From the NCBI RefSeq assembly GCF_003473485.1, contig NC_053045.1:56958494-57022493 (forward strand): a DNA stretch of 64,000 nt, in the 5' to 3' direction. Position 1 is the first letter of the stretch. Every line of letters begins with the position of its first letter. Both the position numbers and the translations under genes were made by a program. This document shows, in pieces, positions 23,758 through 34,753 of this stretch. This stretch comes from Medicago truncatula. Taxonomy: Eukaryota > Streptophyta > Magnoliopsida > Fabales > Fabaceae. The notes beneath the pieces are model-generated. The model had not been told where the DNA came from. It made no database searches and saw only the letters and a program-made list of their open reading frames with translations.

Positions 23758-25924
23758 GAAGAATAACACCATTTTATTGATTATTATAACTATATTGTAT
23801 TATGTACTTTTGGATAGCTGCATTTTTAGGGTAATACATGTTCTATTGTGTTTCTAACACCAGCCAGTATGCCACACAAGCTGATGTAATATGTCATGAA
23901 ATGTTTGTTGGTCAATTATCTGTGATATGTTAATTGGAAATGTTTACAACTTTGTTTGCGTGATTCACTGTTATTTGACCACGTGCATCTCGATTGAGTT
24001 CTAACGTATGTTGTGGTCTGGTCGCTCCTAAAAGTTGTTTTATCACAATTCGATTATGGCCAAATATGTGTTTGAAGGAGAAAGAAGGTTTTGTTCTCTA
24101 ATTTTAGTGGAAACTATTAAGTTTGGCCCTTGCCATTTCTCTGTTTTCAAACCAGGAAAAAAAACAAGATACATAGATTTTTTTTGGTTAAAATGTAGCA
24201 CGTTTGTATTTGTATGTCCGTTTCTCTGCTTTAGTTTGCAGAGTCCTTTATCAGTAAGAAATACTACTACTACTACAGGGTGGATTTTTGTAAAACCAGT
24301 ATAAAATTTATATTATAGCTTTGTATACTTGAGGTCTAGAAACTCTGACTTACACAATGAAAACTAGGCAAAATAGTAGTTTGATGAGAGATTCAATGAA
24401 GAAAGAAAACATAGTATAAAGGTTCATTTCTCATTGCGCACCTTATGCGCTAAAGACATTGCAAGCACTCATCTAAAAGGTGATTTGAACGAATTGGGAG
24501 GAAAAGAGCTCACTTAAAGGTAATGTGTTCCATTCCAGCTACTTTGAGGCACGCATTCTCTATGTTCTCCATCTACAAGTTAAGCTTGATGTTGAGAACT
24601 TCAATCTTCTTGGAGCAGAGAACCTTAAATTTGCAAAGAGTTCACTAACTTTAGTTTTCGTGCAAAGGCAAAAGGATTATATTAGTAGCTATAATCCCAC
24701 CCGAACACAAGATGTACTAGGATGGAAGAGTGCAAACATAAAAGAATCAGATTACAGAAGATATCAGCTAACACCAATACATGACTCGATATTTCCATGA
24801 CATGAGGCCATCAATTCCTGCATAATTCTGCAGCAACCATACCATGACTCTATTGCCCTTGATTGAAATAATTTCAAATTAAACTAAACTTTCTCAACCA
24901 CGATTATACTCCCTACACGATACTCCTCAAAACTACTCCAGATATGGACATATTGTAATCACAATTGAGACTGAACCTTGTCTAAGGAACAGCTGCTCCC
25001 ACCTATAATTCCAATTGCCTCACTCATTTGATATTAACCAGAAATCAAAGGCAGTTAACCTCCCACCAGCAGGAACTGGGTAGGATTTGTCGATAAGATT
25101 ACTTTGTCAATGAATCCTCTCCCTCAATCCATTGACAATTTACAGCGGTCATTTGCTCTTACTTTTTGTAGTATGCATTTTGATTGCAAAGTGTAATGGT
25201 GAAACTTATTCATATATTGATAAGGGGAGATCTTATCCTCTTCCACGGGATGATGATCTTGCCAAGGTTGTATGTCTTTTTTCAGTTTACTCTAGTCCAA
25301 ACCATTAAGACAGGGGAGATCCTCTCCTCTTAAGTTTTCCATCTTCGTATGGATTTGTCAACTTAACAAGAAAATGGGAGCAGGGGCCTCTATTCAGGAT
25401 AAAAGCCTAGCTGAAGATCACATAATTATGACCAAAGGATGCTATTGAGATTTACCGCTACCTTCTTGGTTTGGTTCAATCCCAGAGGAAATCCTTTGGA
25501 CCACAAAAACTTTGTTCCACATAAGATTCTGCTATCTTCTCTTCTTCCTACAACTCTTATATTTTATAATTTATATTAATAATAATAGTAATAAAAAGAT
25601 ATTATCAAATAATTATAGTAGCAGTAACAATAATAGTAGCAGCATCAGCAAGACACATAAGTTTGATGCGAGAGTGATAGACTATAATATCTTGCTTCTT
25701 CGTCATTGTTTGAATTAGAAGTGACTGCTTTCTTCTATGTTCTTTTGGTTTACAGAAACAGAGTTTTTTGTTTAATGAGGATGAAGAAAAAGAGATTGAT
25801 TTTTCCACCAAGATATGTTCATTGCTTCATGAGACTCTTTACCAAATTGCTATTGCAGTTATGAATGATTTTTTTTTTTTTTTACAGAACAGTTGTGAAT
25901 AATTAAACTAGGTTTCTTTTGACA
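23758..25924. other. F-box 3' flank and unassigned sequence
   Basis: The first 250 bp are a 3' flank shared with other cluster members (GCTGATGTAATATGTCATGA motif near 23880). From about 24300 to 25900 no protein family was recognised. There is an ATT/AGT-type low-complexity stretch at 25560-25650. Confidence 0.5.
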
Positions 25925-27700
25925 GTAACATTTTTCATTAAAATTTACTTGCTTCTTATGTTGCTAGTAAGAGATTGTCATGTATGTTGAAAATATGTTC
26001 AGCCTTGAAGGTGGTGCAGTTGGAGAAGCTGTTGGTGGTACAATGCTACCTGAACTTGTGGATAAGTTGATAGAATTCGATGTATATTTGTTATGTTAAA
26101 CTCCTGCCAATTTTTCAGTCAAAGAAAACCTGGGACTGACTGTTAATTTAATTATATTGGACTTTATTGTAGGTGAAAATTGGATGGGATGGCAAGATGC
26201 AGGACGATGCCAAGTGCGTATTTGAAATGAACTTAGAAGATATTGCTGAATTTGCAGATGATGATGAGAAATGTTAATAATATTGTATGGTCCTGATTTA
26301 ATACAATCTATTTGAAGTACATGTTGCATTCTTATGATGAAGTGTTATTTTCAAGATTAAAAGGACGCTCCATTGGATTGGTTATAGAGTTCATTTATAC
26401 AGTATTGAAAATATATGTCTTCACTCAATAGCTTATACTTTTGACATAGTTTGTTTACAAAATGGTATCACAGGTTTTGCTCAAGTGGTGTAGAGTGTGA
26501 TTCATCTTGTGTACTGTCCATTGTTCAAGGGCTGTAGTTCCTAGGGTTTTGTTAGAGACATAACATAAAAATTGTTCATAGCTTAAGCTTTTTGAATTGA
26601 TGATTCACGACAAAATTCATTTGAGCTAAGTTTGGTTGGACAACTAATAGAATCGAAAATTTAATTATAATTTTTGTATAAATGAGAAAATTATATTCCT
26701 ATGCTTGGCTTTGTATATAGCTTGTTTGATTTGTGTTTCTTTTATATATATTCTGTGTGTTGTGATTTGTTAAGTTATTATGATCTGTGTTCCTCCTCTG
26801 GTGCATTGTTTCACAAAATCGTAAAATGTCAATGCTTGAGGTCATTAAAATGTCCCTATCGTCCCGTAATCTTCCAACATCCATTTGAAGATGAGAGAGA
26901 CAAAAAAAAAAATCCAAGGATGGAAGGCGGGTGAACTTGAGATTGAAAGTGGAAATTCAACCAAAGAAGGTGAACTTGAGTGTGGGAAATTGACCAAAGA
27001 AGGCAATTAGGATAGTTCATTTTGATTTGAAAATTTTGCAAATAGTAAATCTAGCTATTGGATTGAGTTGATTTAGTTTATATTGAAGCAGATGGCAATC
27101 CCTGTTGGCTGCTGCAGTGAATGGAATGTGAAGCTGTGGATGATTATGGGATCAGCTATGCTGATAAGGTTTAATAATTTGTTCTTTTTTATAAGTTTCT
27201 CTGGTATTTGACTGTAGCACAGAGAATAAACATTGACTTCCTGTCAATTTGATATTCCAACGACCCCTCTTACATTTTGATTTCTGAGATCACTATTGGC
27301 TGATCTTGTTCTAAATAGGAAGTGAGTGTCTGCATTTGACTTGTTAAGTATTTATGCTACCATTCTAAACATGTTTTGCTCACGTCTTAATTGCAAGGAC
27401 TGAAGTCGTCAAATATTGAGGATTTAATCTTCTCAGTTAATATGATACTTGGAGGTATTACATGTCTTTTTCTATTTATTTGGCTTTACTTTTTTTTTTT
27501 TTTTTTTTGAATCTTCATTCTTTTAACGTTTCCGCTCTTAGCAGGTCACGGGGACATTAATTGTCTTTGACCTCTATGTGATGTCTTGCAATATAGTTGG
27601 TTCATCTCAGTGTCTTTGAACCTCTCCGACCTTTTCAAATCCACTCAAAGAAAAGGGCAGGATTGTAGTATCTTCCTGCTACCTATCTTTAATGTGCTCA
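25925..27700 (+). pseudogene. RRN3-derived fragment: exons 6-7 plus intron 7 (module copy 1)
   Basis: A partial, opposite-strand copy of RRN3. Exon 6 equivalent, about 25974-26081, reads MYVENMFSLEGGAVGEAVGG and ends KLIEFD. Exon 7 equivalent, about 26174-26275, reads IGWDGKMQDDAKC and ends DDDEKC before a stop. Compared with the source exons 13987-14094 and 13788-13898 there are several substitutions and the exon 6 donor GTAAG is lost. From 26280 to about 27650 the sequence follows RRN3 intron 7 (source about 12030-13780, inverted) without the hAT element. Exons 1-5 and 8-15 are absent, so it cannot encode RRN3. Confidence 0.85.
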
Positions 27701-27949
27701 TTTCAACGAGTTCACAAAATTTTGCAGCTGGATCTAATGTTTGAACAAGTTTTAGGCTTTTAGCTAAATTGACCTTCGACCTCCATTAAGAAGTTTTATA
27801 GATCAATCCCGCTAAATGCGGCTTGTCTCTTCGAGTGTCATGAACACCCTTTTTATTTCGGTTTGCCTCGTCAATTCTTGGGAGGAATCGGTAGCACACT
27901 GATTTTATTTGTTGATGAATCGTTATGATTTCTATTTCGTTGTGTAATA

Positions 27950-28140
27950 TGCGATTAGGGTCATTGGACAATCAAAGGAATTCTGTTGAAAATCCCATTG
28001 TTCATGTAAGAAGCAAGCTATGCAGTGATGCAAATGGTGTTAATTTGAAAGAAACACATTACAAGAAAATGTTGGGAAGTCTCGGTTACATTAGTGCCGC
28101 TCCACCTGATATGATATTTGTTTTTGTTGTAAGTCTCATT
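27950..28140 (+). pseudogene. Copia polyprotein fragment (RT end)
   Basis: Translation gives ENPIVHVRSKLCSDANGVNL then MLGSLGYISAAPPDMIFVF. This matches the Copia segment after the reverse transcriptase core, usually of the type NPI..G.KL...GSLMYLT.TRPD. It is only about 60 residues and isolated from other element parts, so it is a relic. No LTRs were seen beside it. Confidence 0.65.
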
Positions 28141-28426
28141 CATTGGTCGTTTCATGTCACAACCAACTTATGCATTTCAAAGCTGCCAAAAGGGTCATCA
28201 TAGATACCTACACAGACATGTTCAACTAAATAGAAATTTGAAGAATAACCATTAACCAACCAACAAAAACTTATCACATGGCACGTCTATTAAGTATGAC
28301 TATAGTTTCAAGTGTACTCCTATGTAAGAATATATGCAATCCTACGTTTTATGTTATAATAGTTAAATTTTTCCTGTCTGTTGTTCTTCTAATGATTTTT
28401 GTTGTTTTGAATCGTATTTGTTACAG

Positions 28427-29164
28427 GGTGTTGTCATGCTGCCTTCCATGTTTGGACATGACTTTGGAAATCAGATTGGGAGATATGCGACTTTGGTAGA
28501 CCCCAATTCTAATGAATTTCAAGTGTTGGTGGAAAGGCCAAATGGCTGCATTTATCTGGCCAAAGGGTGGCATGCCCTGCGTGATTTCTACAACCTCTCT
28601 CTTGGTGGATGGGTGACGATTGTTTTTCTCGGACAAGGTAGGTTTAAAATCAGGATCAAAGATAGGTTTGGGAAGAGTGTTCGCATCCCAGCTTTTAACT
28701 CTCCTATGAGGGAATTTGTTTAGGCCCGTTCCATCTGCCTTTGCTCATGATTTGATGAATTTTCAGTATGCTTATGAAAAGAGGCTGTCTGGAGATGAGA
28801 TAAAAAATGGTTGTATGGTAAGTTCATGTGTTTCTGTTTTGACGTCTATTAGGGGATTAAGTTATTGATTTGCCTTTATTTTGTCTAATATGGATAATTT
28901 GTCATTATTCAGAACCTGGCATACAGTGGATTTTGTGAACTCGCACTTGATGTTAATGCTGCTGCGTTGGTGATGGTAGATGAATGTGGGAATCAGTGAG
29001 AATGTTCTTTTCTGTTTGGGAGGCGTCCATTTCTTCATTTTGAAATTGGTGGTGGTTTCGGTAGAATGGTGATGGCAAGAAGGCTTGGTGAAGGTTCTCA
29101 TGTGATGGTTGGCGCACCAGTGGTTGGAAGTAATGCAACTCTGTTTTTCCGAGTTATTTCCTGT
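28427..29164 (+). pseudogene. B3-domain (REM-like) DNA-binding protein, broken
   Basis: B3 domains bind DNA in plant transcription factors. After a splice acceptor (TTGTTACAG ending 28426), the exon reads MLPSMFGHDFGNQIGRYATL, then YLAKGWHALRDFYNLSLGGW and RFKIRIKDRFGKSVRIPAF, a near-complete B3 fold. A +1 frameshift near 28724 separates this from FRPVPSAFAHDLMNFQYAYE and a donor GTAAGT at 28818. A further exon from about 28915 reads LAYSGFCELALDVNAAALVM, then meets TGA at 28997-28999, probably a former TGG. The frame stays open after it through GGGFGRMVMARRLGEGSHVM and ends at TAG (29162-29164). No first exon with a convincing start was found. The frameshift and nonsense codon support a pseudogene, possibly young. 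Confidence 0.78.
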
Positions 29165-30403
29165 TAGTAGTTCTCTGTGTGATGTTTCAGCAGTGGAGTA
29201 TAATGAAAAAATGTGTACCTTGGTCTCTTTTAATTGTTTTTTGGACTTTGTCTGTCAGTGACAGTTTTCTTTTATATTTCTCTAGGGTTTTGCTATGAGT
29301 TTTAAGCTCTTTTTTTAATGTAATGGGCACTGTTGTCATTGTGGCTTTGACATTGGTACTTATTTATGGAAATTAAGCATGTTTGTTGTTTTTTATAATG
29401 AACCCTCCTTACTTATGGAAGTTTTTTTGTGCCTTATTTCCATAGCTGCATCTCATTTCTGTACTCTTCATGACTGTTGTTGTATAAGAGTGCAGTACAC
29501 AAAATCAATTAGAATGTATCCGCATAATATGAAATTTATTAATGGATTCATTTCACATATTACCTGCGGAAAACATAAGTAACGTGTATGTTTCATTTTT
29601 TATACAACAACTGTTTCATGTTGTTGTTGCACTCTAATTTGTTGGGATATTTTTAAATAAAACAAATATTTTCCCCATAATTTGTGGAGTTTGTTTTGGA
29701 TTTTTAGTTATTATATTTTGTTAGAAACATTTGTTAGAAACATCATTTTGGCTCTCAAAATATTTGCCAACTCAATTAGGATTTAAGAAATAGATTTGCA
29801 GCCTAACTAGAATTGACTCAAGTCTAACGGTATCAATATTTAAAAAATTACATTTTTCTTTGTACACAGACATAAGTAGCTTTCTAATTTTTCTAAACTA
29901 TCTAAAAAAAAATCTAGATTCTTTTAACCAATACTCTATTTTTTTTTTTTTTTGAAATTTGAAAGTCTCAAAACTTTGATTATAATATGAAATGATAGTA
30001 GTAAATAGATTGCAAGTGTGAATTTTTGGTTTGATATGTATCTAATTAAGAAATTTAATATATGTGATTGATCATTTGATCTTGCTTTAAATAAATTCGG
30101 AATAATAAATTAACCAGACAACACCAATGTATCTTTCAAGCTACAGTTCCATGAGGTTTTTGCCTTTCCATGTAATCATATATGACAGTACCTTAATTAA
30201 AGTGATGAAAAATTTCAATGTTAGAAATTCATAGTTGTTCCTAACAATAATGAATACATTTTATCTGTTTTTTTAAATTTGTATTCAGTCAATCGTGGTA
30301 TAATTTAATATTCTCATCAGTAAATAAAAAAAAAAATAGACGAATTGTAGTTTGTATATATATATATATATGCTAATAATATGTGTTACTCAAGCATATA
30401 ATT
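29165..30403. other. Intergenic, AT-rich
   Basis: No gene recognised. Contains poly(T) near 29938-29953 and a short (TA)n tract at about 30354-30372. Confidence 0.6.
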
Positions 30404-30419
30404 AGAAATGGATACGGAT

Positions 30420-30564
30420 ATCCACATGTCTTAGTTCAACTGGCAAAAATGTCGTAATTGTTAGGCCAAATACCATGACCGAGGTCGAACCCGATACCTC
30501 AACTTGTGTATGTGAGTTTATAATGACTTTGTCATTTCGTCTATCTATCCAAAAAAAGAAAAAA
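30420..30564 (+). mobile_element. SINE with perfect 16-bp target duplication
   Basis: Flanked by AGAAATGGATACGGAT at 30404-30419 and 30565-30580. The body has a tRNA-like A box (TTAGTTCAACTGGC, about 30431) and B box (GGTCGAACCC, about 30483), followed by a T/A-rich tail ending in an A-run. It is a tRNA-derived SINE. The perfect duplication indicates recent insertion. Confidence 0.88.
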
Positions 30565-30743
30565 AGAAATGGATACGGATCTTGCAATTTTTATTTAGTT
30601 TATTAATTGTATGATTTTTTTTTTTTTTTGGTTACAAATTGTATGATTTAAGTGTGAAGCATAAAATTGTTAGTGGCAGACAAATATATTAAATAATATT
30701 GGAACCCTCTAATTTAATGATTAGTTGTTTAGTATTTTTAGGG

Positions 30744-30833
30744 CGCTCTTCGTGAGCTTAGCTCAGTTGTTAAAGGACAAATGCATAAAATATATAAGGT
30801 CCGAAATTCGAACCCCGACCACCACAAAATAAA
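30744..30833 (+). mobile_element. Very short SINE with 13-bp target duplication
   Basis: Flanked by AGTATTTTTAGGG at 30731-30743 and 30834-30846. The 90-bp body begins CGCTCTTCGTGAGCTTAGCT, giving an A box (GCTTAGCTCAGTTG), and carries a B box (GAAATTCGAACCCC, about 30802) and a short A-rich tail. It differs in sequence from the SINE 180 bp upstream, so this is a second family. It resembles a little-modified tRNA-derived SINE. Confidence 0.85.
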
Positions 30834-31141
30834 AGTATTTTTAGGGTGGGAATATACTAAACAGCCAATTTAGAACTGCTAACCTATATGATTTGTTGTG
30901 CGCGTTTACTAGCATACCTTGGTATAGTGAATTGTTTCGGTATACTCGCTCCGATCACTATTATAAATAAATTTTTACTTTTTAAATTCATTCAATAAAT
31001 GATGTATGTGGTTTTTATAATTTAGTCGTGTATGGTGTATTAAACTATGATGAAAATTGCATAATATTTACTTCTGCCTAAAACATGCCAAGGGTCGCAT
31101 ACATTGGTTTAATAACATACATTTGTTAGAAGTCATCCATG

Positions 31142-31295
31142 AAGGTGTTTTTTAGCAATTCACATCTCAAGGTTTGATTTCCATTTTTTAGTTATAACTT
31201 TGCGAAAAGACACCTTCATAATTAGTTGGTGTCTTTTAACAAATGCTCATAGAATAACTTGCTAAAAGACACCTTTATAAAAGGTGTCTTCTAGC
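31142..31295. repeat. Clustered hairpin repeats, AAGACACC motif
   Basis: The motif AAAAGACACC and its inverse GGTGTCTTTT occur at about 31142 (inverse), 31205-31214, 31228-31237 (inverse), 31264-31273 and 31281-31290 (inverse). The last pair forms a hairpin of about 15 bp: GCTAAAAGACACCTTT, 4-base loop, AAGGTGTCTTCTAGC. It may be the core of a foldback MITE; function is unknown. Confidence 0.6.
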
Positions 31296-31511
31296 AAAAC
31301 CTAATATGTCTACAAAATAAATTATACTAAGTCCTTTCATTACTAAAATTCTCTGCTGTGAAAACTTATCACTGTCCTTCGATTTGCTTTCTTCAAAAGT
31401 TCAAAGCGGAATTTGAAAAGATTTGTGATAATTCATAATTGGGAAAAGAGAGATATTTCAATCACAAGATAAATATTATTATAAATATTTTATAACTTCT
31501 CATTCTTTTTA

Positions 31512-31763
31512 GAGTAAACCACTAAATCCGTCCACACTCTCAAATAGGTCACCAACTTTATAAATATTTGAAAAGATTCATGACTCTATCAAATTTTATT
31601 TATATTAATCCTTTCGAAAACATGTCAGGGATTAAATTGATAATAAATTGTTAAATATGAGGATCAACTTGGCAATTTAATAGTGTCAGATACCTTTTAA
31701 AATATTTAAAATATCTATGTGAGTATGTCTTACAAATTTAAAGATCAATTTGGTGGTTTGCTC
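31512..31763. mobile_element. Short inverted-repeat element (MITE-like)
   Basis: The left end GAGTAAACCACTAAAT and the right end (inverted GAGCAAACCACCAAAT) match at 14 of 16 positions. It is 252 bp and non-coding. No clear target duplication was seen. Confidence 0.5.
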
Positions 31764-31832
31764 AACTTTTTTTTATTAACAAGAGTTTTGTTGGATGTCG
31801 TACTTGTAGATCTATCAGACCTAGAATATAAT

Positions 31833-32895
31833 TAGGCTTTTTAATGGGACTATTCATTAATTGACTTTTCATCGTGATTTATCAATATCGATGAATGTTA
31901 TTGTTGCATTTGATTTAATATATGGAAAAGAAACTTTTAGAGATGTCTTTTCTCCATAATTTTGACCATGAACCTACATATTGTGATTTGTGGGTATTAA
32001 GAAAATTCTCTATGAATTGTCAAAAAAAAAAAAAAAAATTCTCTATGAGTTATGGGGATGATACATTTGAAATATGGGTAATAAAAGAATACAAAGTGCA
32101 TTTGTCTTGGACTAATACTATTTCCTTTTCTTTTAGTTCCATTCCCACTTACTCAGGGGCGTAGCCCTTCATATGGGAGGGGTAGCCTTGGCTACCCCAA
32201 AAAAAGTATTATTCTTGAATTAATCGGTATATATTTATATTCGGCTACCCCAAATAATAAACATTAAGCTACCCCAAATAAGTTTAGTTGCAAAAATTAG
32301 CATAAATAATAAAGTAAAAAACTACTACAAGATTGATAGATTTATTTGTATTGGTTTGATATTTTCGGTCTCAATAACAACAATAAAGAAACCTTTTTCA
32401 ACAACAAAAATTATCAAGACAATAGTCGTAGACAAATTAAACAGACAATGAGTTTCTTGCAAATAACATATTTATTTACATTTAAAAAGTCATTATTAAT
32501 CTATTATTAAACAGACAATTATTGATGAAATTGGGTTCTTCAAATGCATTTTGTCCAATGTTTTAAAATAGCGAATTTTATGTTAAGTTTTTAAAATTTG
32601 TTAATTTTAGTCCTTAATTTTTTGTTAGAGATTAAATTCAAGACTAAAAACACTTTTTTTTTGTAAAATTTTAAAAAACTAAGACAAAAATTGAATAACT
32701 TTTTTAAGACTAAACCTAAAAAATTATAATTTATGGGACTAAAAATATATTTTATCCTTAAATTTAATATGTTTGTTTTCAAAAAAAAATTCTTCTTTAT
32801 AATTGGCCCCTGCATAAAATTTTTGCGAGCTTCGCTGCTGCACTCACTACTTTTTTCCAATATGTTCTACAAAAAGTGGTGATTATTATTTTATT
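31833..32895 (+). pseudogene. F-box/FBA C-terminal fragment split by a hAT element
   Basis: Homology to the cluster begins in the middle of the FBA domain, where GAIHWL-type sequence now has TAA for the Trp (about 31860). It continues as EPTYCDLWVL, then EIWVIKEYKVHLSWTN and SFSSIPT to 32153. The hAT element at 32154-32840 intervenes and homology resumes at 32841 with the segment for SPICCTKSGD, ending near 32895. A poly(A)-like insertion of about 40 bp at 32020-32045 also interrupts it. The 5' half, including the whole F-box, is absent. Clearly non-functional. Confidence 0.88.
32154..32840. mobile_element. hAT-type MITE, copy B
   Basis: A 687-bp element flanked by CACTTACT (32146-32153) and CACTCACT (32841-32848), an 8-bp duplication with one mismatch. 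It starts CAGGGGCGTAGCCC and ends GAGCTTCGCTGCTG. It is the same family and orientation as 11333-12005, sharing the whole body. The unaffected F-box copy at 22665 has CACTCACT uninterrupted at the matching site (about 23544), which confirms the insertion point. Confidence 0.9.
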
Positions 32896-33235
32896 TCATA
32901 ATTTATGTGAAATTGTTAAATTGAGATATTTGAGATTTTTTTGAAAGAGGTCATATCTACTTAAACCAAAAAAAAAAACATTATATACTCTCCACTTTTG
33001 TTTTTTTGTTTTGTATTTTGGGTATCTTGTAATTTTTTTCAACTAATTTTATAGAAATGTACCATCGCTGCAGGCGTGGGATGTTGCTGTCTTTGTATAT
33101 ATTCACCGTCGCCGTTGTCACTACATATCATCGTTGCAGGCATGGGATTGTCTTATTTGGTGGCTTTGGCTGATACGTTACACACTTTAAATATCTCTCA
33201 TAACTTTGAATTCCTTGTAAGAAGAGATATTACCA
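32896..33235. other. Upstream region of the F-box gene at 33236
   Basis: AT-rich spacer. A 22-bp phrase built on TGCAGGC(G/A)TGGGAT occurs twice (33069 and 33135). No TATA box stands out and no other gene is seen. Confidence 0.5.
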
Positions 33236-34315
33236 ATGTTTCTGCCTCATGAATTGATCATCCTAATCCTGCTAAGGTTACCGGTGAAGTCTCTTATTCG
33301 TTTCAAATGCGTTTGCAAGTCTTGGTTTTCTCTTATCTCTCATGATCCTCACTTTGCAAATTCACATTTTCAACTTACTGCCGCAACACACACCCATAGA
33401 ATTATGTTCAGAACACCGATTTCTGAAATTCGTTCTGTAGATTTAGAAGCATCGCTTCACGATGATTATGCTTTTATGCTTCCAGAACCTTATACAGATC
33501 TTAATATTAAAGCTTCATCTAGAGGCTTTATTGTTTTCAACTGTGCTTCAAACATCTACCTATGGAATCCATCCACCGGAGCTCAGAAACAAATACCTTC
33601 GCCTCCTAATGATTATTATTTAAATTTCGCCGGTTTTGGGTATGATCCGTCAGAAGATGATTACTTGGTGGTTTCAGTATCGTATGATAGTATTCCAAAC
33701 TCAGATGACAAGCTATCCCACTTGGAGATTTTCACATTGAAAGCTAATGTGTGGAAGGAAACTGTGGGTACTACCCATTGGCCTTATTGTAGTAAGATTG
33801 TTTCCTCTTATTATCCCATGGTAGACTCCTTCTTCAACGGGGCTATTCATTGGTTGGCTTTTCGTCATGATATAGGTGTTTATGTTATTGTTGCCTTTCG
33901 TTTAACGGAAAGGGAACTTCTATTGATACCTCTCCTAGATGATATTCACGATCATTCTAATGATATTCACAATCATTCTAATGATCGTGATTTATGGGTA
34001 TTTAGAGGATCTCTCAGTCTATGGGTTTCGGGGGATCATAAGGTTGACATATGGGTGATGGAAGAATACGGAGTGCATTCATCTTGGATTAAAACTCTTG
34101 TGCTTTCTATTGATGCCTTTCCCTACCTTTACCCCATATGTTGTACAAAAAGTGGCAATATTGTTGCATCAAATGGCTGGATTGGACTGGTGAAATATAA
34201 TGACAAAGGAGAGTTTCTAGAGCATAACTCCTATGATGAAGATGCACGGGGATCCAAAATGACTTTGTATACAGAGTCTCTGCTTTCACTCCCTAATGAC
34301 AGTGAGCAAGCTTAA
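33236..34315 (+). CDS. F-box/FBA protein (359 aa), intact
   Basis: Predicted substrate receptor of an SCF ubiquitin ligase: the N-terminal F-box (residues 2-45, FLPHELIILILLRLPVKSLI then CKSWFSLISHDPHF) would bind SKP1/ASK, and the F-box-associated region (about 85-345) would choose the target, which is unknown. Family motifs: CASNIYLWNPSTG (about 100), YDPSEDDYLVVSVSYD, GAIHWLAFRHD, DLWVFRGSLSLW, DIWVMEEYGV, CCTKSGNIV and TESLLSLP near the end. Single exon, no lesion. It starts eight or nine residues shorter than its paralogues, at MFLPHEL. Residues about 236-249 carry a 7-residue tandem duplication, DIHDHSN/DIHNHSN, not seen in the other copies. Expression is unproven. Confidence 0.92.
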   Translation: MFLPHELIILILLRLPVKSLIRFKCVCKSWFSLISHDPHFANSHFQLTAATHTHRIMFRTPISEIRSVDLEASLHDDYAFMLPEPYTDLNIKASSRGFIVFNCASNIYLWNPSTGAQKQIPSPPNDYYLNFAGFGYDPSEDDYLVVSVSYDSIPNSDDKLSHLEIFTLKANVWKETVGTTHWPYCSKIVSSYYPMVDSFFNGAIHWLAFRHDIGVYVIVAFRLTERELLLIPLLDDIHDHSNDIHNHSNDRDLWVFRGSLSLWVSGDHKVDIWVMEEYGVHSSWIKTLVLSIDAFPYLYPICCTKSGNIVASNGWIGLVKYNDKGEFLEHNSYDEDARGSKMTLYTESLLSLPNDSEQA

Positions 34316-34753
34316 GAAGATGACACCAAGAATCATGAGGTTTAAATATTCTCCTGGACCATTTTCTGGATATTTATAATTATATTGTTTTATGAACCAT
34401 TCGGTGGCTGCATTTGTGACATGAGCCAGTATGCCTCATGAGTTGATCCGATTGGTCACAAAATGTTGGTTAACTATTTGCAATATGCTTATCGGTAATA
34501 TTGACAGCTTTGTTTGTTATCCCCGTGCGCTCCCCTTTTTGGTGCAATTTGAAATCAATGAAGAAACACTTTATGGACTCACATTAGTTCTAATGAATGT
34601 TGTGGTCACTGCTTGAAATTGTTTTATATGTTGCAAAAATTTTAAGAGAAAATAATTTAACATGAAAGCTATAGTTTTGAGCCATTAAGTAATTTGATTC
34701 ATGAGTTCAAAAGTTTGCTGAGTCTGCTGATTTGATTGCCCCGCGAGCTCCCC

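Noticed and set aside
24525-24800. 91-aa ORF possibly coding
   Set aside because: No recognisable domain and no repeat of the frame in related blocks; not supported.
25140-25290. Short frame with YSYIDKGRSYPLPRDDDLAK, possible gene fragment
   Set aside because: Open for only about 40 residues and I could not assign a family with confidence.
30420-30833. Possible tRNA genes (A- and B-box matches)
   Set aside because: No cloverleaf with acceptor stem; target duplications and A-rich tails show SINEs.
32591-32860. 89-aa minus-strand ORF
   Set aside because: Lies inside the hAT element copy B; lysine/phenylalanine-rich low complexity.
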